A stretch of 32,775 nt of DNA. It comes from an uncultured bacterium (lineage in GTDB: Bacteria > Verrucomicrobiota > Kiritimatiellia > RFP12 > UBA1067). The stretch lies in the NCBI GenBank assembly GCA_902799955.1, contig CADCCQ010000036.1, positions 1 through 32,775 of the forward strand, given 5' to 3'. This document shows positions 8,169 to 15,580 of this stretch, piece by piece. The number at the start of each line of letters is the position of its first letter. Within the stretch, counting starts at the first letter, position 1. Made by a program: the position numbers and the translations under genes. Below the pieces are notes generated by a model that worked only from the letters and a program-made list of their open reading frames with translations, did no database searches and was not told where the DNA came from.

Positions 8169-8186
8169 CGCCCAGGGGGTTGGACC

Positions 8187-10067
8187 ATGTTCGGGGAGAA
8201 GTTTCGCTTCTGGCTGCCTGTCGTCTTGCTTGTCGGCGTCTCCGGCTACACCGGGCAGAAGCTTGTCAGGGCCCATTTCTATGAGATGCCCACGCCCAAC
8301 TACGACTACGAGAAGGAGGACGTGAGCATGCGCGGGTCGGTGTACGACTCCACGTACATCGACTCGATCAACTCTCGCCCGTATCCGCTCGTCAAGTCGA
8401 CCAGCCGGTGGGCGTTCCGCCTCGACCCGGTGGCGATGACCGCCGCAGTCGTCCGTGTTTCGTCGAAGGAGAAGCCCCGTCCGATGAAGGCGCAGGCCCG
8501 CACCATCGCGAACGTGCTGAAGATGGACTACAATGCCGTGCTCAGGATGTGCCGAGGCTCGGGTACGGGCTACCGCAACCAGTTCCTCGGCTATTCATGC
8601 GACCAGCGCGTCTACGATATCCTGACGAACCCGAAGTATGTCGCCGGCGTGATGGTGCGCGAGACCCACTACCGGCACTACTACGAGGACACCCGCCTTG
8701 CGCATGTCCTCTGCGGAGTGGAGGAGATGTACAACAAGGAGCTCCGCGGCATCCCGGGCCGCATACGCGGCAAGCGCGACGGACGCGGCAACGCGATCAA
8801 CGAGAAGCCCGTCGTGATTACGCCCGCGATAAGGGGCGCGGACGTGTATCTCACCATCGACCACCGCCTGCAGCGCGAGGCGGAGGAGGCGCTTGTCGCC
8901 GGCATCGACGAATACGGTGCCGCTCGGGGATGGTGCGTGATGCTGGACAGCCAGACAGGTGAGGTCCTGGCGATGGCGTCTAGCCCGTCGTTCGACCCGC
9001 GCTACCCGACGTCAGTCCCGGACGACGCGAGGCGGAACATGGCGATATCCATGACCTACGAGCCGGGAAGCGTGATGAAGGTGATAACGGCGTCCGCCGC
9101 GCTTGACCTCGGCGTGGTGAGGCCGAACACGCTCTACAACACCGACAGATACGAGAAGAACGGCTACGGCGAGGCGAAGTACTACAAGCTGCCGGGCGAC
9201 GCTGGCCACGTCTGGGAGCCGAGGATGTCCGTGCGCGACGCGATCGTCCACTCGTCGAACATCGTGATCGGAAAGCTGGGCTACGAGCTTGGCCCGACGA
9301 GGCTTCACGGATACATGAAGCGCTTTGGGTTCGGATCCGTTACGGGTATCGAGCTTCCCCAGGAGGAAAAGGGCCTTCTCCGCAAGCCGGAGAACTGGGA
9401 TATGGCCACGCGCTCTCGTGCCGCGATAGGCCAGGGCGTCGCCGTCACCGCGCTGCAGATGGCGTCCGCCTACCAGGCCATCGCCAACGACGGCGTGAGG
9501 GTCGCGCCGCGCATAGTGAAGCGCATCGTGAACGAACGCGGCGAGGTGGTCTACGAGCCGCCGCAGGCCAGGTCGGAGCGCGTCATAAGCGCAAAGACCT
9601 CCCTTGACATAAGGGAGATGATGCTCGACGTGGCCTCGCCCAACGGAACCGCGAGAAGGGCGGCCCTGCGCGGCTACTCCGTGGCCGGCAAGACGGGCAC
9701 CGCGCAGAAGGTCGTCGGACGCACCTACGCGCCCGGCATATTCCGCGCGACGTTCTGCGGCATCGTGCCGTCGGGCGTCGGCAAGCGCGACGAGGCGGAC
9801 TACGTCCACGTCCTGCCTAGGGTCGTCATCCTCGTCACCCTCGACTTCGACGAAAAGCGTCTCTACCACCAGGGCGGCAACTCCGCCGGCCCCGTTTTCA
9901 GGCGCATAGCGAAGGGAGCAATGCGCATCCTCGAGGTCCCGCCGGACAGGCCCGACGAACTTCTCGCCGGCGACGACGACGAGTACGACCGCATCAGCGA
10001 GGAGCGCGCCCGCAAGGTCGCGGAGGAAGACCCCGTCTGGGACGGCGTCCCCCTCTGGACCAACTGA
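8187..10067 (+). CDS. ftsI: Penicillin-binding protein, FtsI/PBP2-like transpeptidase
   Basis: A 626-residue class B penicillin-binding protein. It has an N-terminal membrane anchor (about 9-27), a dimerisation/pedestal region (about 45-210, starting MRGSVYDS, close to the usual RG.I.DRNG), and a transpeptidase domain (about 225-590). Its active-site motifs are SVMK (Ser295, Lys298), SSN (356-358) and KTGTAQK (Lys502). It should cross-link septal peptidoglycan together with FtsW and FtsL. The last 40 residues are an acidic tail (DDDEYD and following) and no PASTA domain is seen. The place after an FtsL-like gene in a dcw cluster favours FtsI over elongasome PBP2. The usual followers murE and murF are absent; a thiamin/HydG-type gene comes next. 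Confidence 0.9.
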   Translation: MFGEKFRFWLPVVLLVGVSGYTGQKLVRAHFYEMPTPNYDYEKEDVSMRGSVYDSTYIDSINSRPYPLVKSTSRWAFRLDPVAMTAAVVRVSSKEKPRPMKAQARTIANVLKMDYNAVLRMCRGSGTGYRNQFLGYSCDQRVYDILTNPKYVAGVMVRETHYRHYYEDTRLAHVLCGVEEMYNKELRGIPGRIRGKRDGRGNAINEKPVVITPAIRGADVYLTIDHRLQREAEEALVAGIDEYGAARGWCVMLDSQTGEVLAMASSPSFDPRYPTSVPDDARRNMAISMTYEPGSVMKVITASAALDLGVVRPNTLYNTDRYEKNGYGEAKYYKLPGDAGHVWEPRMSVRDAIVHSSNIVIGKLGYELGPTRLHGYMKRFGFGSVTGIELPQEEKGLLRKPENWDMATRSRAAIGQGVAVTALQMASAYQAIANDGVRVAPRIVKRIVNERGEVVYEPPQARSERVISAKTSLDIREMMLDVASPNGTARRAALRGYSVAGKTGTAQKVVGRTYAPGIFRATFCGIVPSGVGKRDEADYVHVLPRVVILVTLDFDEKRLYHQGGNSAGPVFRRIAKGAMRILEVPPDRPDELLAGDDDEYDRISEERARKVAEEDPVWDGVPLWTN

Positions 10068-10084
10068 TTCCCCATCCCCCAAAA

Positions 10085-10103
10085 TGCGCCCTAGCGCAGT
10101 TTG
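10085..10103 (+). terminator. Weak hairpin after ftsI, possible terminator
   Basis: TGCGC (10085-10089), loop CCTA, and GCGCA (10094-10098) form a 5-bp stem followed by GTTTG. The T-run is short, so termination would be inefficient. It lies between the ftsI stop and the next promoter, where a terminator would be expected. Confidence 0.3.
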
Positions 10104-10110
10104 GCGGATT

Positions 10111-10120
10111 GTGGTATAAT
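10111..10120 (+). promoter_or_regulatory. Extended -10 promoter for hydG/thiH-like and thiE
   Basis: GTGGTATAAT holds a perfect TATAAT (10115-10120) with TG in the extended -10 position. No good -35 is present at 17 bp. Transcription would start near 10127, leaving a leader of about 43 nt that carries a small hairpin. Confidence 0.65.
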
Positions 10121-10134
10121 ATTCGGTCAAAAAT

Positions 10135-10151
10135 CGCGGAGGGTGTCCGCG
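10135..10151 (+). promoter_or_regulatory. Leader hairpin upstream of the HydG/ThiH-like gene
   Basis: CGCGGA (10135-10140), loop GGGTG, and TCCGCG (10146-10151) form a perfect 6-bp stem in the predicted 5' leader. It is too small for a TPP riboswitch and no riboswitch consensus is visible. It may stabilise the mRNA or modulate initiation at 10170. Confidence 0.4.
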
Positions 10152-10169
10152 AGAGGATGACCTAACAAG

Positions 10170-11705
10170 ATGCAAGCAGACTGTTCAAACATACGGAAGT
10201 TCGCCGACGCGGCGGACTACACGCGCAGGTTCGTCGTGAAGGGGCAGATAGACAAGTATCTGCCCGGCGGCAGTCATTTCATCGACGACGCGCGGATAAA
10301 CGAGCTTGTCGCGAAGTGCGACGGGTCGCCGGCGGACCCGGTGCGCGTCCGGGAGATAGTCGCAAAGAGCGAGTCGACGTGCGAGACGCTCCTCCCGGAG
10401 GAGACCGCCGAGCTGATGAAGGTCACCGACCCCGCTCTCTTCGAGGAGATGCGCGCGGCGGCGGACCGCATCAAGCACAAGGTCTACGACAACCGCATAG
10501 TCGTCTTCGCCCCGCTGTACATGTCCAACCTCTGCGTCAACGGCTGCAGGTACTGCGGCTTCCGCGAGGGCAACTCCGAGCAGCGCCGCCGCGTGCTGAC
10601 GATGGACGAGCTCAAGGAAGAGCTGGACGTCCTCGCCGGCCGCATCGGGCACAAGCGCCTCATCGCCGTCTACGGCGAGCACCCCACGACCTCGACGGAG
10701 TACATCGCGGAGACGATCGAGACCTGCTATGCGCACGCCGTCCCCGCGCCCAAGACCGGGAACAAGAACGCAATCCGCCGGGTGAACGTCAACGCGGCGC
10801 CGCTCCCGGTGGAGGACCTGAGGGTGCTGAGGTCCGTCGGCATCGGCACGTTCCAGGTGTTCCAGGAGACGTACAACCGGAAGCTCTACGAGAGCATGCA
10901 CCCGGCGTGGAGCGTGAAGGGGAACTACGACTGGCGCGTGACCGCATTCCACCGCTGCATGGAAGCCGGCGTGGACGACGTGGGCCTCGGCGTCCTTTAC
11001 GGGCTCTGCGACTGGCGCTACGAGCTCCTCGCGACGGTGATGCACGCGCGCGACCTCGAGCGCTGGTTCAACATCGGCCCGCACACGCTCTCGTTCCCGC
11101 GCCTCGAGCCCGCGAGCGGAACGCGCGTCCCCGACGAGTCGCCGTGGCTCATCGACGACGCGACGTTCGCCCGCATCCTCGTGATCGCGCGCCTCTCGGT
11201 CCCGTACACGGGGATCATCGTTACGGCGCGCGAGTCGCCGGAAAGCCGCAACCGCGCGCTCGGCTGCGGAATGACCCAGCTCGACTGCTCGTCGAACATA
11301 GCGATAAAGGGCTACAGCGACTTCGCGAACGAGGCGCACCAGGAGAAGGACCGGCAGCAGTTCATGCTCGGCGACAACCGCTCGCTCGACGAGATGGTGC
11401 GCTACCTCGCCTCGCGCGGCACGATCACGAGTTTCTGCACGGCCGGCTACCGCTGCGGGCGGACCGGCGGATGCATAATGGACGCCCTGAAGACCGGGCG
11501 CGAGGGCAAGTTCTGCAAGATCAACGCCGTGCTCACGTTCAGGGAGTGGCTCGACGACTTCGCGTCCGCCGACACGTGCAGGATCGGCGACGCACTGATC
11601 GAGAAGGAGCTTGCCGGGATCAAGGAGTGGCTGCCGAAGTTCTATCCGACGGTGATGAAGCAGTACGAGGCGACGTGCCGCGGAGAGAGGGACCTTTTCT
11701 TCTGA
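10170..11705 (+). CDS. HydG/ThiH-type radical SAM tyrosine lyase with a variant auxiliary-cluster site
   Basis: A 511-residue protein with the radical SAM motif CVNGCRYC (Cys122, 126, 129). Long stretches match HydG: APLYMSNLC, GHKRLIAVYGEHP, QVFQETYN, DDVGLGVLYGL and GPHTLSFPR (His305, at the position of the HydG dangler-iron ligand). HydG and ThiH both cleave tyrosine; HydG makes the Fe(CO)(CN) synthon for [FeFe]-hydrogenase, ThiH makes dehydroglycine for thiazole. The C-terminal extension is HydG-like, but the family's CX2CX22C reads C423-T-A-Gly426 ... C449, with extra Cys at 429 and 435. One ligand is therefore lost or moved. Overlap with thiE (TGATG) suggests use in thiamin synthesis. 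HydG proper, a ThiH substitute, or a third function all remain possible. Confidence 0.8.
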   Translation: MQADCSNIRKFADAADYTRRFVVKGQIDKYLPGGSHFIDDARINELVAKCDGSPADPVRVREIVAKSESTCETLLPEETAELMKVTDPALFEEMRAAADRIKHKVYDNRIVVFAPLYMSNLCVNGCRYCGFREGNSEQRRRVLTMDELKEELDVLAGRIGHKRLIAVYGEHPTTSTEYIAETIETCYAHAVPAPKTGNKNAIRRVNVNAAPLPVEDLRVLRSVGIGTFQVFQETYNRKLYESMHPAWSVKGNYDWRVTAFHRCMEAGVDDVGLGVLYGLCDWRYELLATVMHARDLERWFNIGPHTLSFPRLEPASGTRVPDESPWLIDDATFARILVIARLSVPYTGIIVTARESPESRNRALGCGMTQLDCSSNIAIKGYSDFANEAHQEKDRQQFMLGDNRSLDEMVRYLASRGTITSFCTAGYRCGRTGGCIMDALKTGREGKFCKINAVLTFREWLDDFASADTCRIGDALIEKELAGIKEWLPKFYPTVMKQYEATCRGERDLFF

Positions 11706-12334
11706 TGGAAGACTTCGGATTCTACCTTGTGATGACCAACCCCAGGGTTGGCTACGAGCGGTGCTGCGAGGCCGCCGTCGCGGCGGGCGTCAGGATGGTG
11801 CAGCTCAGGATGAAGGACGTCCCGAGGGCGACGCTCCTCGACATGGCGAAAAGGCTGGTGCCGATAGTCCGCGGCAGCACGACGCGCCTGATCATCGACG
11901 ACGACGCCTCGGTGGCCGCCGAGGCCGGCGCGGACGGCGTACACGTCGGGCAGGACGACATGCCGGTCGCCGAGGTCCGCCGCCTCTACCCGGAGATCGG
12001 GATCGTCGGCCTTTCGACGCATTCGCCGGCGCAGGCGGCGGCGTCCGTCGCGGCGGAGCCGGACTACATCGGCGTCGGGCCGGTGTTCGCGACGCCGACA
12101 AAGAAGATCCCCGACCCGGTGCTCGGCACGGAGACCGCCGGCCGCATGGTGAAGTCCGTTCCGTTCCCGGCGGTCGCGATAGGCGGCATAGACGAGGGGA
12201 ACCTGGAGCCCGTGTTGGCCGCCGGGGCCAGAAACTGGGCGGTCGTCCGCGCGGTTTGCCTTGCGGACGACCCCCTTGCCGCCATTCGGCGGATTCAGCG
12301 CCTCGGCGCCGACATCATCGAACGCCTCGCCTAG
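11705..12334 (+). CDS. thiE: Thiamine phosphate synthase ThiE
   Basis: A 209-residue TIM-barrel protein that couples HMP pyrophosphate to thiazole phosphate to give thiamine monophosphate. Family motifs in order: MVQLRMKD near residue 35, LIIDDDASVAAEAGADGVHVGQ near 62-82 (INDR of many homologues is IDDD here), GLSTHSP near 101, YIGVGPVFATPTKK near 119, and VAIGGI near 158. Its ATG shares a base with the upstream stop codon (TGATG), so it is translationally coupled to the HydG/ThiH-like gene. The 3' end overlaps the convergent pyrophosphorylase gene by four bases (CTAG). No ThiC, ThiG, ThiS or ThiF is in the window. Confidence 0.93.
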   Translation: MEDFGFYLVMTNPRVGYERCCEAAVAAGVRMVQLRMKDVPRATLLDMAKRLVPIVRGSTTRLIIDDDASVAAEAGADGVHVGQDDMPVAEVRRLYPEIGIVGLSTHSPAQAAASVAAEPDYIGVGPVFATPTKKIPDPVLGTETAGRMVKSVPFPAVAIGGIDEGNLEPVLAAGARNWAVVRAVCLADDPLAAIRRIQRLGADIIERLA

Positions 12335-13668
12335 CCCAGGCGAAGCCCGGCCTGCGCAAGCGCGGCGGCGTCGACCGCGTACACGGGGTCGATCTCCACC
12401 TTCACGCGTTCGTCGGCGTGGATGCCGCACTCCTCCATCCAGCGCCTCCACTTCGCCTGCATGTCGGCCTTGCACGACGCGGGCGAGTCGGAGCCCTCGG
12501 CGTTCTTTACGGGCGAGAACTCGTCCTTCTGGTCGAACGCGAGGAAGGCCGCCGTCTTGGCGTTGGGCAGCACGTCGAAGATGAACTTCTCGAACTTGTA
12601 GCCGTTCGGCTCGGACGGCTTTACGGCGGCGCCCTTTTCGTCGATGAAGGGGATCTTCTTGAAGGCGAGGTGCAGCGGCATGTCCTTCGACGCCTCGCGC
12701 TCCAGGAACGCCCTGTCGAAGACGTGGATCGCCGGCGAGCCGTAGAGGAAGTAGAGACGCCCGTCTTTCGCCTTGCGGTTGCACTGCTCGTCCGTCATCT
12801 CGGTGTATTCGACCATGCGGTACGTCTTGCCGAAGCGCATCGGGATGCCGACCTTCTCCTTCGGGTCGCGCTTGGCACAGAGCTTGAGCGAGTACTCGGA
12901 CTTCTGCGTGACGTGGTAGCCGATGAACGCGGGGTCCGCGACCTCGACGAGGGGGTTGTCAACCTGGAAGAAGAACACGCTCTTGATCCCGCGCTTCTTC
13001 ATGTCGGCGAGCGCGCCCGACTTCTTCAGCGCGGCGAGGAGCCCGCCATGCCCGTCGGGGCTCATGAAGACGTGGCCCGGCTTGTCGAGGATTATCTTGC
13101 CGTCCTTTGTCATGCCCGGCCACATTCCCTGCTTGAAGAAGAAGACGTCGGACGCCTTGAGCCCGAAGTACCCGTTGTCCTTGAAGCAGGCGACGGTCTG
13201 GTCGTAGTTCGCCTCGCTTGTCATCACGTAGAAGGGGATCGGCTTGCCGTATCGGATGGACCTGGCGAGGATCTTGCGCGCGTGGAAGTAGAAGAGCGGC
13301 GCGTCGGTGATCGGGCCGATCGGGTAACATCCCTTGGGGCCTTCGTAGCCGAGGCGCGAGCCCTGCCCGCCGGCGACGAGAAGCGCGGCCACGCGGCCTG
13401 CGCGGAGCTCCGCCTCGCCCGCCGCGACGGCGTCCTTGAGGGCCTTGCCCTTGAGCGAGGCGACCTTTGGGGCGACGCCCTTCGAGCTGTCGGGCGGCAC
13501 GGCACCCTCCGCGAGGGCCTTCTTGCACCTCGCCAGGCTCTTCGGGTCGAGAGTGGCGATCTGCGCGAGGAGGGACTCGCGGTCCTTCTTCCCCAGCTTC
13601 GGCCAGTGCGCGAGCACTTGCTGCTGTCCGCATTTCTTCAGGAGCGACTCTGCTTCGGCGTAGTTCAT
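12331..13668 (-). CDS. UDPGP-family (UAP1-like) UDP-sugar pyrophosphorylase
   Basis: A 445-residue protein of the eukaryotic-type UDP-N-acetylhexosamine / UDP-glucose pyrophosphorylase family. It shows the nucleotide-binding signature LLVAGGQGSRLGYEGPKG (residues 96-112), then MTSEANYD, FMSPDGHGGLLAAL, FFFQVDNPLVEVADP and PNGYKFEKFIFD, all in the order seen in UAP1/AGX proteins. It should make UDP-GlcNAc or UDP-GalNAc from UTP and the sugar 1-phosphate, feeding cell-wall or glycan synthesis. Bacteria normally use GlmU for this, so the enzyme is either an extra route or a replacement. It has its own strong promoter, divergent from mscS. The start at 13668 has only a weak purine-rich ribosome-binding site (AGAAAGG, some distance upstream). 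Confidence 0.9.
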   Translation of the reverse strand: MNYAEAESLLKKCGQQQVLAHWPKLGKKDRESLLAQIATLDPKSLARCKKALAEGAVPPDSSKGVAPKVASLKGKALKDAVAAGEAELRAGRVAALLVAGGQGSRLGYEGPKGCYPIGPITDAPLFYFHARKILARSIRYGKPIPFYVMTSEANYDQTVACFKDNGYFGLKASDVFFFKQGMWPGMTKDGKIILDKPGHVFMSPDGHGGLLAALKKSGALADMKKRGIKSVFFFQVDNPLVEVADPAFIGYHVTQKSEYSLKLCAKRDPKEKVGIPMRFGKTYRMVEYTEMTDEQCNRKAKDGRLYFLYGSPAIHVFDRAFLEREASKDMPLHLAFKKIPFIDEKGAAVKPSEPNGYKFEKFIFDVLPNAKTAAFLAFDQKDEFSPVKNAEGSDSPASCKADMQAKWRRWMEECGIHADERVKVEIDPVYAVDAAALAQAGLRLG

Positions 13669-13704
13669 CTTGGCTTAGACCTTTCTTGGTTTTACTTGGT
13701 GACA

Positions 13705-13734
13705 ATTATACAACAGATCCGCCCATGGTGTCAA
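13705..13734 (-). promoter_or_regulatory. Promoter of the UDP-sugar pyrophosphorylase gene
   Basis: Read on the minus strand, TTGACA (13734-13729) and TATAAT (13710-13705) are both perfect and separated by 18 bp, about 40 bp before the start codon. This is the best -35/-10 pair in the window. An inverted repeat abuts its -35 box. Confidence 0.8.
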
Positions 13735-13753
13735 TAGCGGGTTTTCCCCGCTA
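13735..13753. promoter_or_regulatory. Inverted repeat between divergent promoters (possible operator)
   Basis: TAGCGGG (13735-13741), loop TTTTC, and CCCGCTA (13747-13753) form a perfect 7-bp dyad. It touches the -35 box of the minus-strand promoter and lies about 30 bp before the mscS -10. No T-run follows on either strand in the direction needed for a terminator, so an operator is more likely. Confidence 0.4.
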
Positions 13754-13782
13754 AACAAAAATCCGCCCGAGAACTGGATTTC

Positions 13783-13791
13783 TGGTATAAT
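13783..13791 (+). promoter_or_regulatory. Extended -10 promoter for mscS-thiD
   Basis: TGGTATAAT (13783-13791) has a perfect -10 with an extended TG, preceded by GATTTC. No clear -35 is seen. The predicted start near 13798 places a small hairpin at the very 5' end of the mRNA. Confidence 0.65.
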
Positions 13792-13799
13792 ACTAGAAA

Positions 13800-13816
13800 C
13801 TGCCATTGGGTGGCAG
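13800..13816 (+). promoter_or_regulatory. 5'-end hairpin in the mscS leader
   Basis: CTGCCA (13800-13805), loop TTGGG, and TGGCAG (13811-13816) form a perfect 6-bp stem starting about 9 nt after the -10 box. It has the same geometry (6-bp stem, 5-nt loop) as the hairpin before the HydG/ThiH-like gene. A role in mRNA stability or regulation is inferred. Confidence 0.4.
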
Positions 13817-13850
13817 GCAACGAAAACGAAAAACGAGGAGGTTGAAAATC

Positions 13851-14702
13851 ATGTTGTTGGCCGATATGTCGTCGAAAGCCCAGGAAGTGTCCACGGCAGT
13901 GGACAAGCTGCGCGAATGGCTCGCGGGCAGCGGGATGCGCCTGCTGGAGAACGCGATAAGCGCGCTTGTGCTTTTCGTCGTGGGATGGCTGGTGATCCGC
14001 GTGGTGGACTTCGTGATCCGCAAGGGGCTCGCCAGGAGCAATCGCCGCGGGCTGCTAATCAACTTCGTCGCGTCGTCGGTGACGAAGGCGTGCTGGGCCG
14101 TTCTTCTCGTCATGGTCCTCGGAAGGCTCGGCGTGAACGTGGCGCCGCTCGTGGCGGGCCTCGGCGTCACCGGCTTCGTCCTCGGCTTTGCGTTCCAGGA
14201 GTCGCTTGGCAACCTGGCGTCCGGGCTGATGATCGCATTGAACGAGCCGTTCAAGGTCGGGGACTTCGTCGAGATCGCGGGGCTCCAGGGCTCGGTCGTT
14301 GAGATGAACATAATGGCGACGACGCTCACCACGGGCGACAACAAGAAGATCGTCGTGCCCAACAAGTCCGTCTGGGGAGGCCCCATCGTGAACTACAGCG
14401 CGATGGCGACTCGCCGCGTCGACGTGCAGGTCGGCATAGCCTACGGCGAGGACATCGGAAGGGCGCTCGACGTGATCCGCGAGACGGTGCTCTCCGTCCC
14501 CGGCGTGCTGAAGACGCCCGCGCCCACCATCGCCGTCGGTGCGCTCGCCGAAAGCCAGGTCACGATCAACGTGCGCCCGTGGGCGAAGAACGCGGACTAC
14601 TGGAGCGTCTACTTCGAGACGCTGAAGGCCGTAAAGGACGAACTCGGCAGGGCGGGCATTGAGATCCCGTTCCCGCAGGTCACCGTCCACCAGGCGAAGT
14701 AG
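13851..14702 (+). CDS. mscS: MscS-family small-conductance mechanosensitive channel
   Basis: A 283-residue channel of the short MscS type. Membrane segments lie at about residues 30-55 (NAISALVLFVVGWLVIRVV) and 75-100. The pore-lining TM3 is APLVAGLGVTGFVLGFAFQE, followed by the diagnostic SLGNLASGLMIALNEPFKVGDFVEI and the cytoplasmic beta domain (VVPNKSVWGGPIVNYS). It opens under membrane tension and releases solutes during osmotic downshock. ATG 13851 is preferred to the upstream in-frame ATG at 13806, because GAGGAGG lies 9 nt before it and the 13806 start would fall inside the leader hairpin. thiD follows after 3 nt, so the two form an operon with no evident functional link. Confidence 0.93.
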   Translation: MLLADMSSKAQEVSTAVDKLREWLAGSGMRLLENAISALVLFVVGWLVIRVVDFVIRKGLARSNRRGLLINFVASSVTKACWAVLLVMVLGRLGVNVAPLVAGLGVTGFVLGFAFQESLGNLASGLMIALNEPFKVGDFVEIAGLQGSVVEMNIMATTLTTGDNKKIVVPNKSVWGGPIVNYSAMATRRVDVQVGIAYGEDIGRALDVIRETVLSVPGVLKTPAPTIAVGALAESQVTINVRPWAKNADYWSVYFETLKAVKDELGRAGIEIPFPQVTVHQAK

Positions 14703-14705
14703 GCG

Positions 14706-15518
14706 ATGCGCGCCATTACGCCATGCTGCCTGACCGTCGCCGGGTCGGACTCCGGCGGCAACGCCGGGGTCCAGGCGGATCTGCGCGCGTTCCACGCCTA
14801 CGGTCTCCACGGCTGCACGGTCTTCACGTCCCTGACTGCGCAGAACCCGTCCGGAGTCTCCGGAATCCACGCGGTGCCGGCGGACTTCGTCGCCGCGCAG
14901 CTCGACGCGGTGCTCGGCGTGTACTCCATCCGCGCGATGAAGACTGGGATGCTGCCGGACGCCTCCGCAATCGAGGCTGTCGCCGGGAGGGTTTCCTCCC
15001 ATCCCGAGATCGCGAAGGTGATAGACCCCGTCATGGTCGCGACGAGCGGCGCGAGGCTTGTCTCGCCTGCCGCGGTCGAGGCGATCAAGTCCGTTCTTCT
15101 GCCGCTTGCCTCCGTGTTGACGCCGAACCTCCCAGAGGCGGCCGTCCTTTGCGGGATCGACGACGCCGGAATCCGCGACGCTGCGGACGCCTCCGTCGCG
15201 CAGGAGCTGGCCAGGAGGCTCTTCGGGGAATACGGTCGGCCGGTGCTTGTCAAGGGCGGGCACGGCGCCGGCCGCAGCGCGGTCGACGTGCTGTTCGACG
15301 GACGCGAAGTGCGCGAGTTCTCGATGCCCTGGGTGGAGAATCCGGTGTCAACGCACGGGACGGGATGCTCGCTCGCGTCCGCGATCGCGGCGGAGCTTGC
15401 GCTGGGCAGGGACCTCGCGGCGGCGGTGTCCGGCGCGAAACAATATGTGCACGACGCCATCGCCACGTCTTTCCTCGTGGGTCCGGGCTGCGGAGTCCTC
15501 GGCTTCGCTCCGCGATAA
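14706..15518 (+). CDS. thiD: Hydroxymethylpyrimidine/phosphomethylpyrimidine kinase ThiD
   Basis: A 270-residue ribokinase-fold enzyme that phosphorylates HMP and HMP-P to HMP pyrophosphate, the co-substrate of ThiE. Signatures: CLTVAGSDSGGNAGVQADLR at residues 8-27 (usual AGSDSSGGAGIQADLK), MKTGML near 79, VIDPVMVATSGARL near 100, LTPNLPEA near 138, VLVKGGHG near 180, and STHGTGCSLASAIAAELA near 217, whose HGTGC loop forms the anion hole and carries the catalytic region. It sits 3 nt after mscS with no own promoter. It is separated from thiE by the minus-strand pyrophosphorylase, so thiamin genes occur here as two transcription units. Confidence 0.95.
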   Translation: MRAITPCCLTVAGSDSGGNAGVQADLRAFHAYGLHGCTVFTSLTAQNPSGVSGIHAVPADFVAAQLDAVLGVYSIRAMKTGMLPDASAIEAVAGRVSSHPEIAKVIDPVMVATSGARLVSPAAVEAIKSVLLPLASVLTPNLPEAAVLCGIDDAGIRDAADASVAQELARRLFGEYGRPVLVKGGHGAGRSAVDVLFDGREVREFSMPWVENPVSTHGTGCSLASAIAAELALGRDLAAAVSGAKQYVHDAIATSFLVGPGCGVLGFAPR

Positions 15519-15580
15519 AGCGCGCCGCCAGCCGCATTGACTGCGACTTCTTCGCAGGCATCAATAAAAGAGATACGACA

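Noticed and set aside
10068..10169. TPP riboswitch before the thiamin genes
   Set aside because: The leader is only about 43 nt and lacks the CUGAGA-type conserved core; only a small hairpin is present.
10316..11704. Alternative-frame protein upstream of and fused to thiE
   Set aside because: This stretch is Arg/Gly-rich shadow coding of the HydG/ThiH-like gene; ThiE homology begins exactly at ATG 11705.
13735..13753. Bidirectional terminator between the pyrophosphorylase and mscS genes
   Set aside because: The genes diverge, so no transcript should end there, and the T-run lies on the wrong side of the stem.
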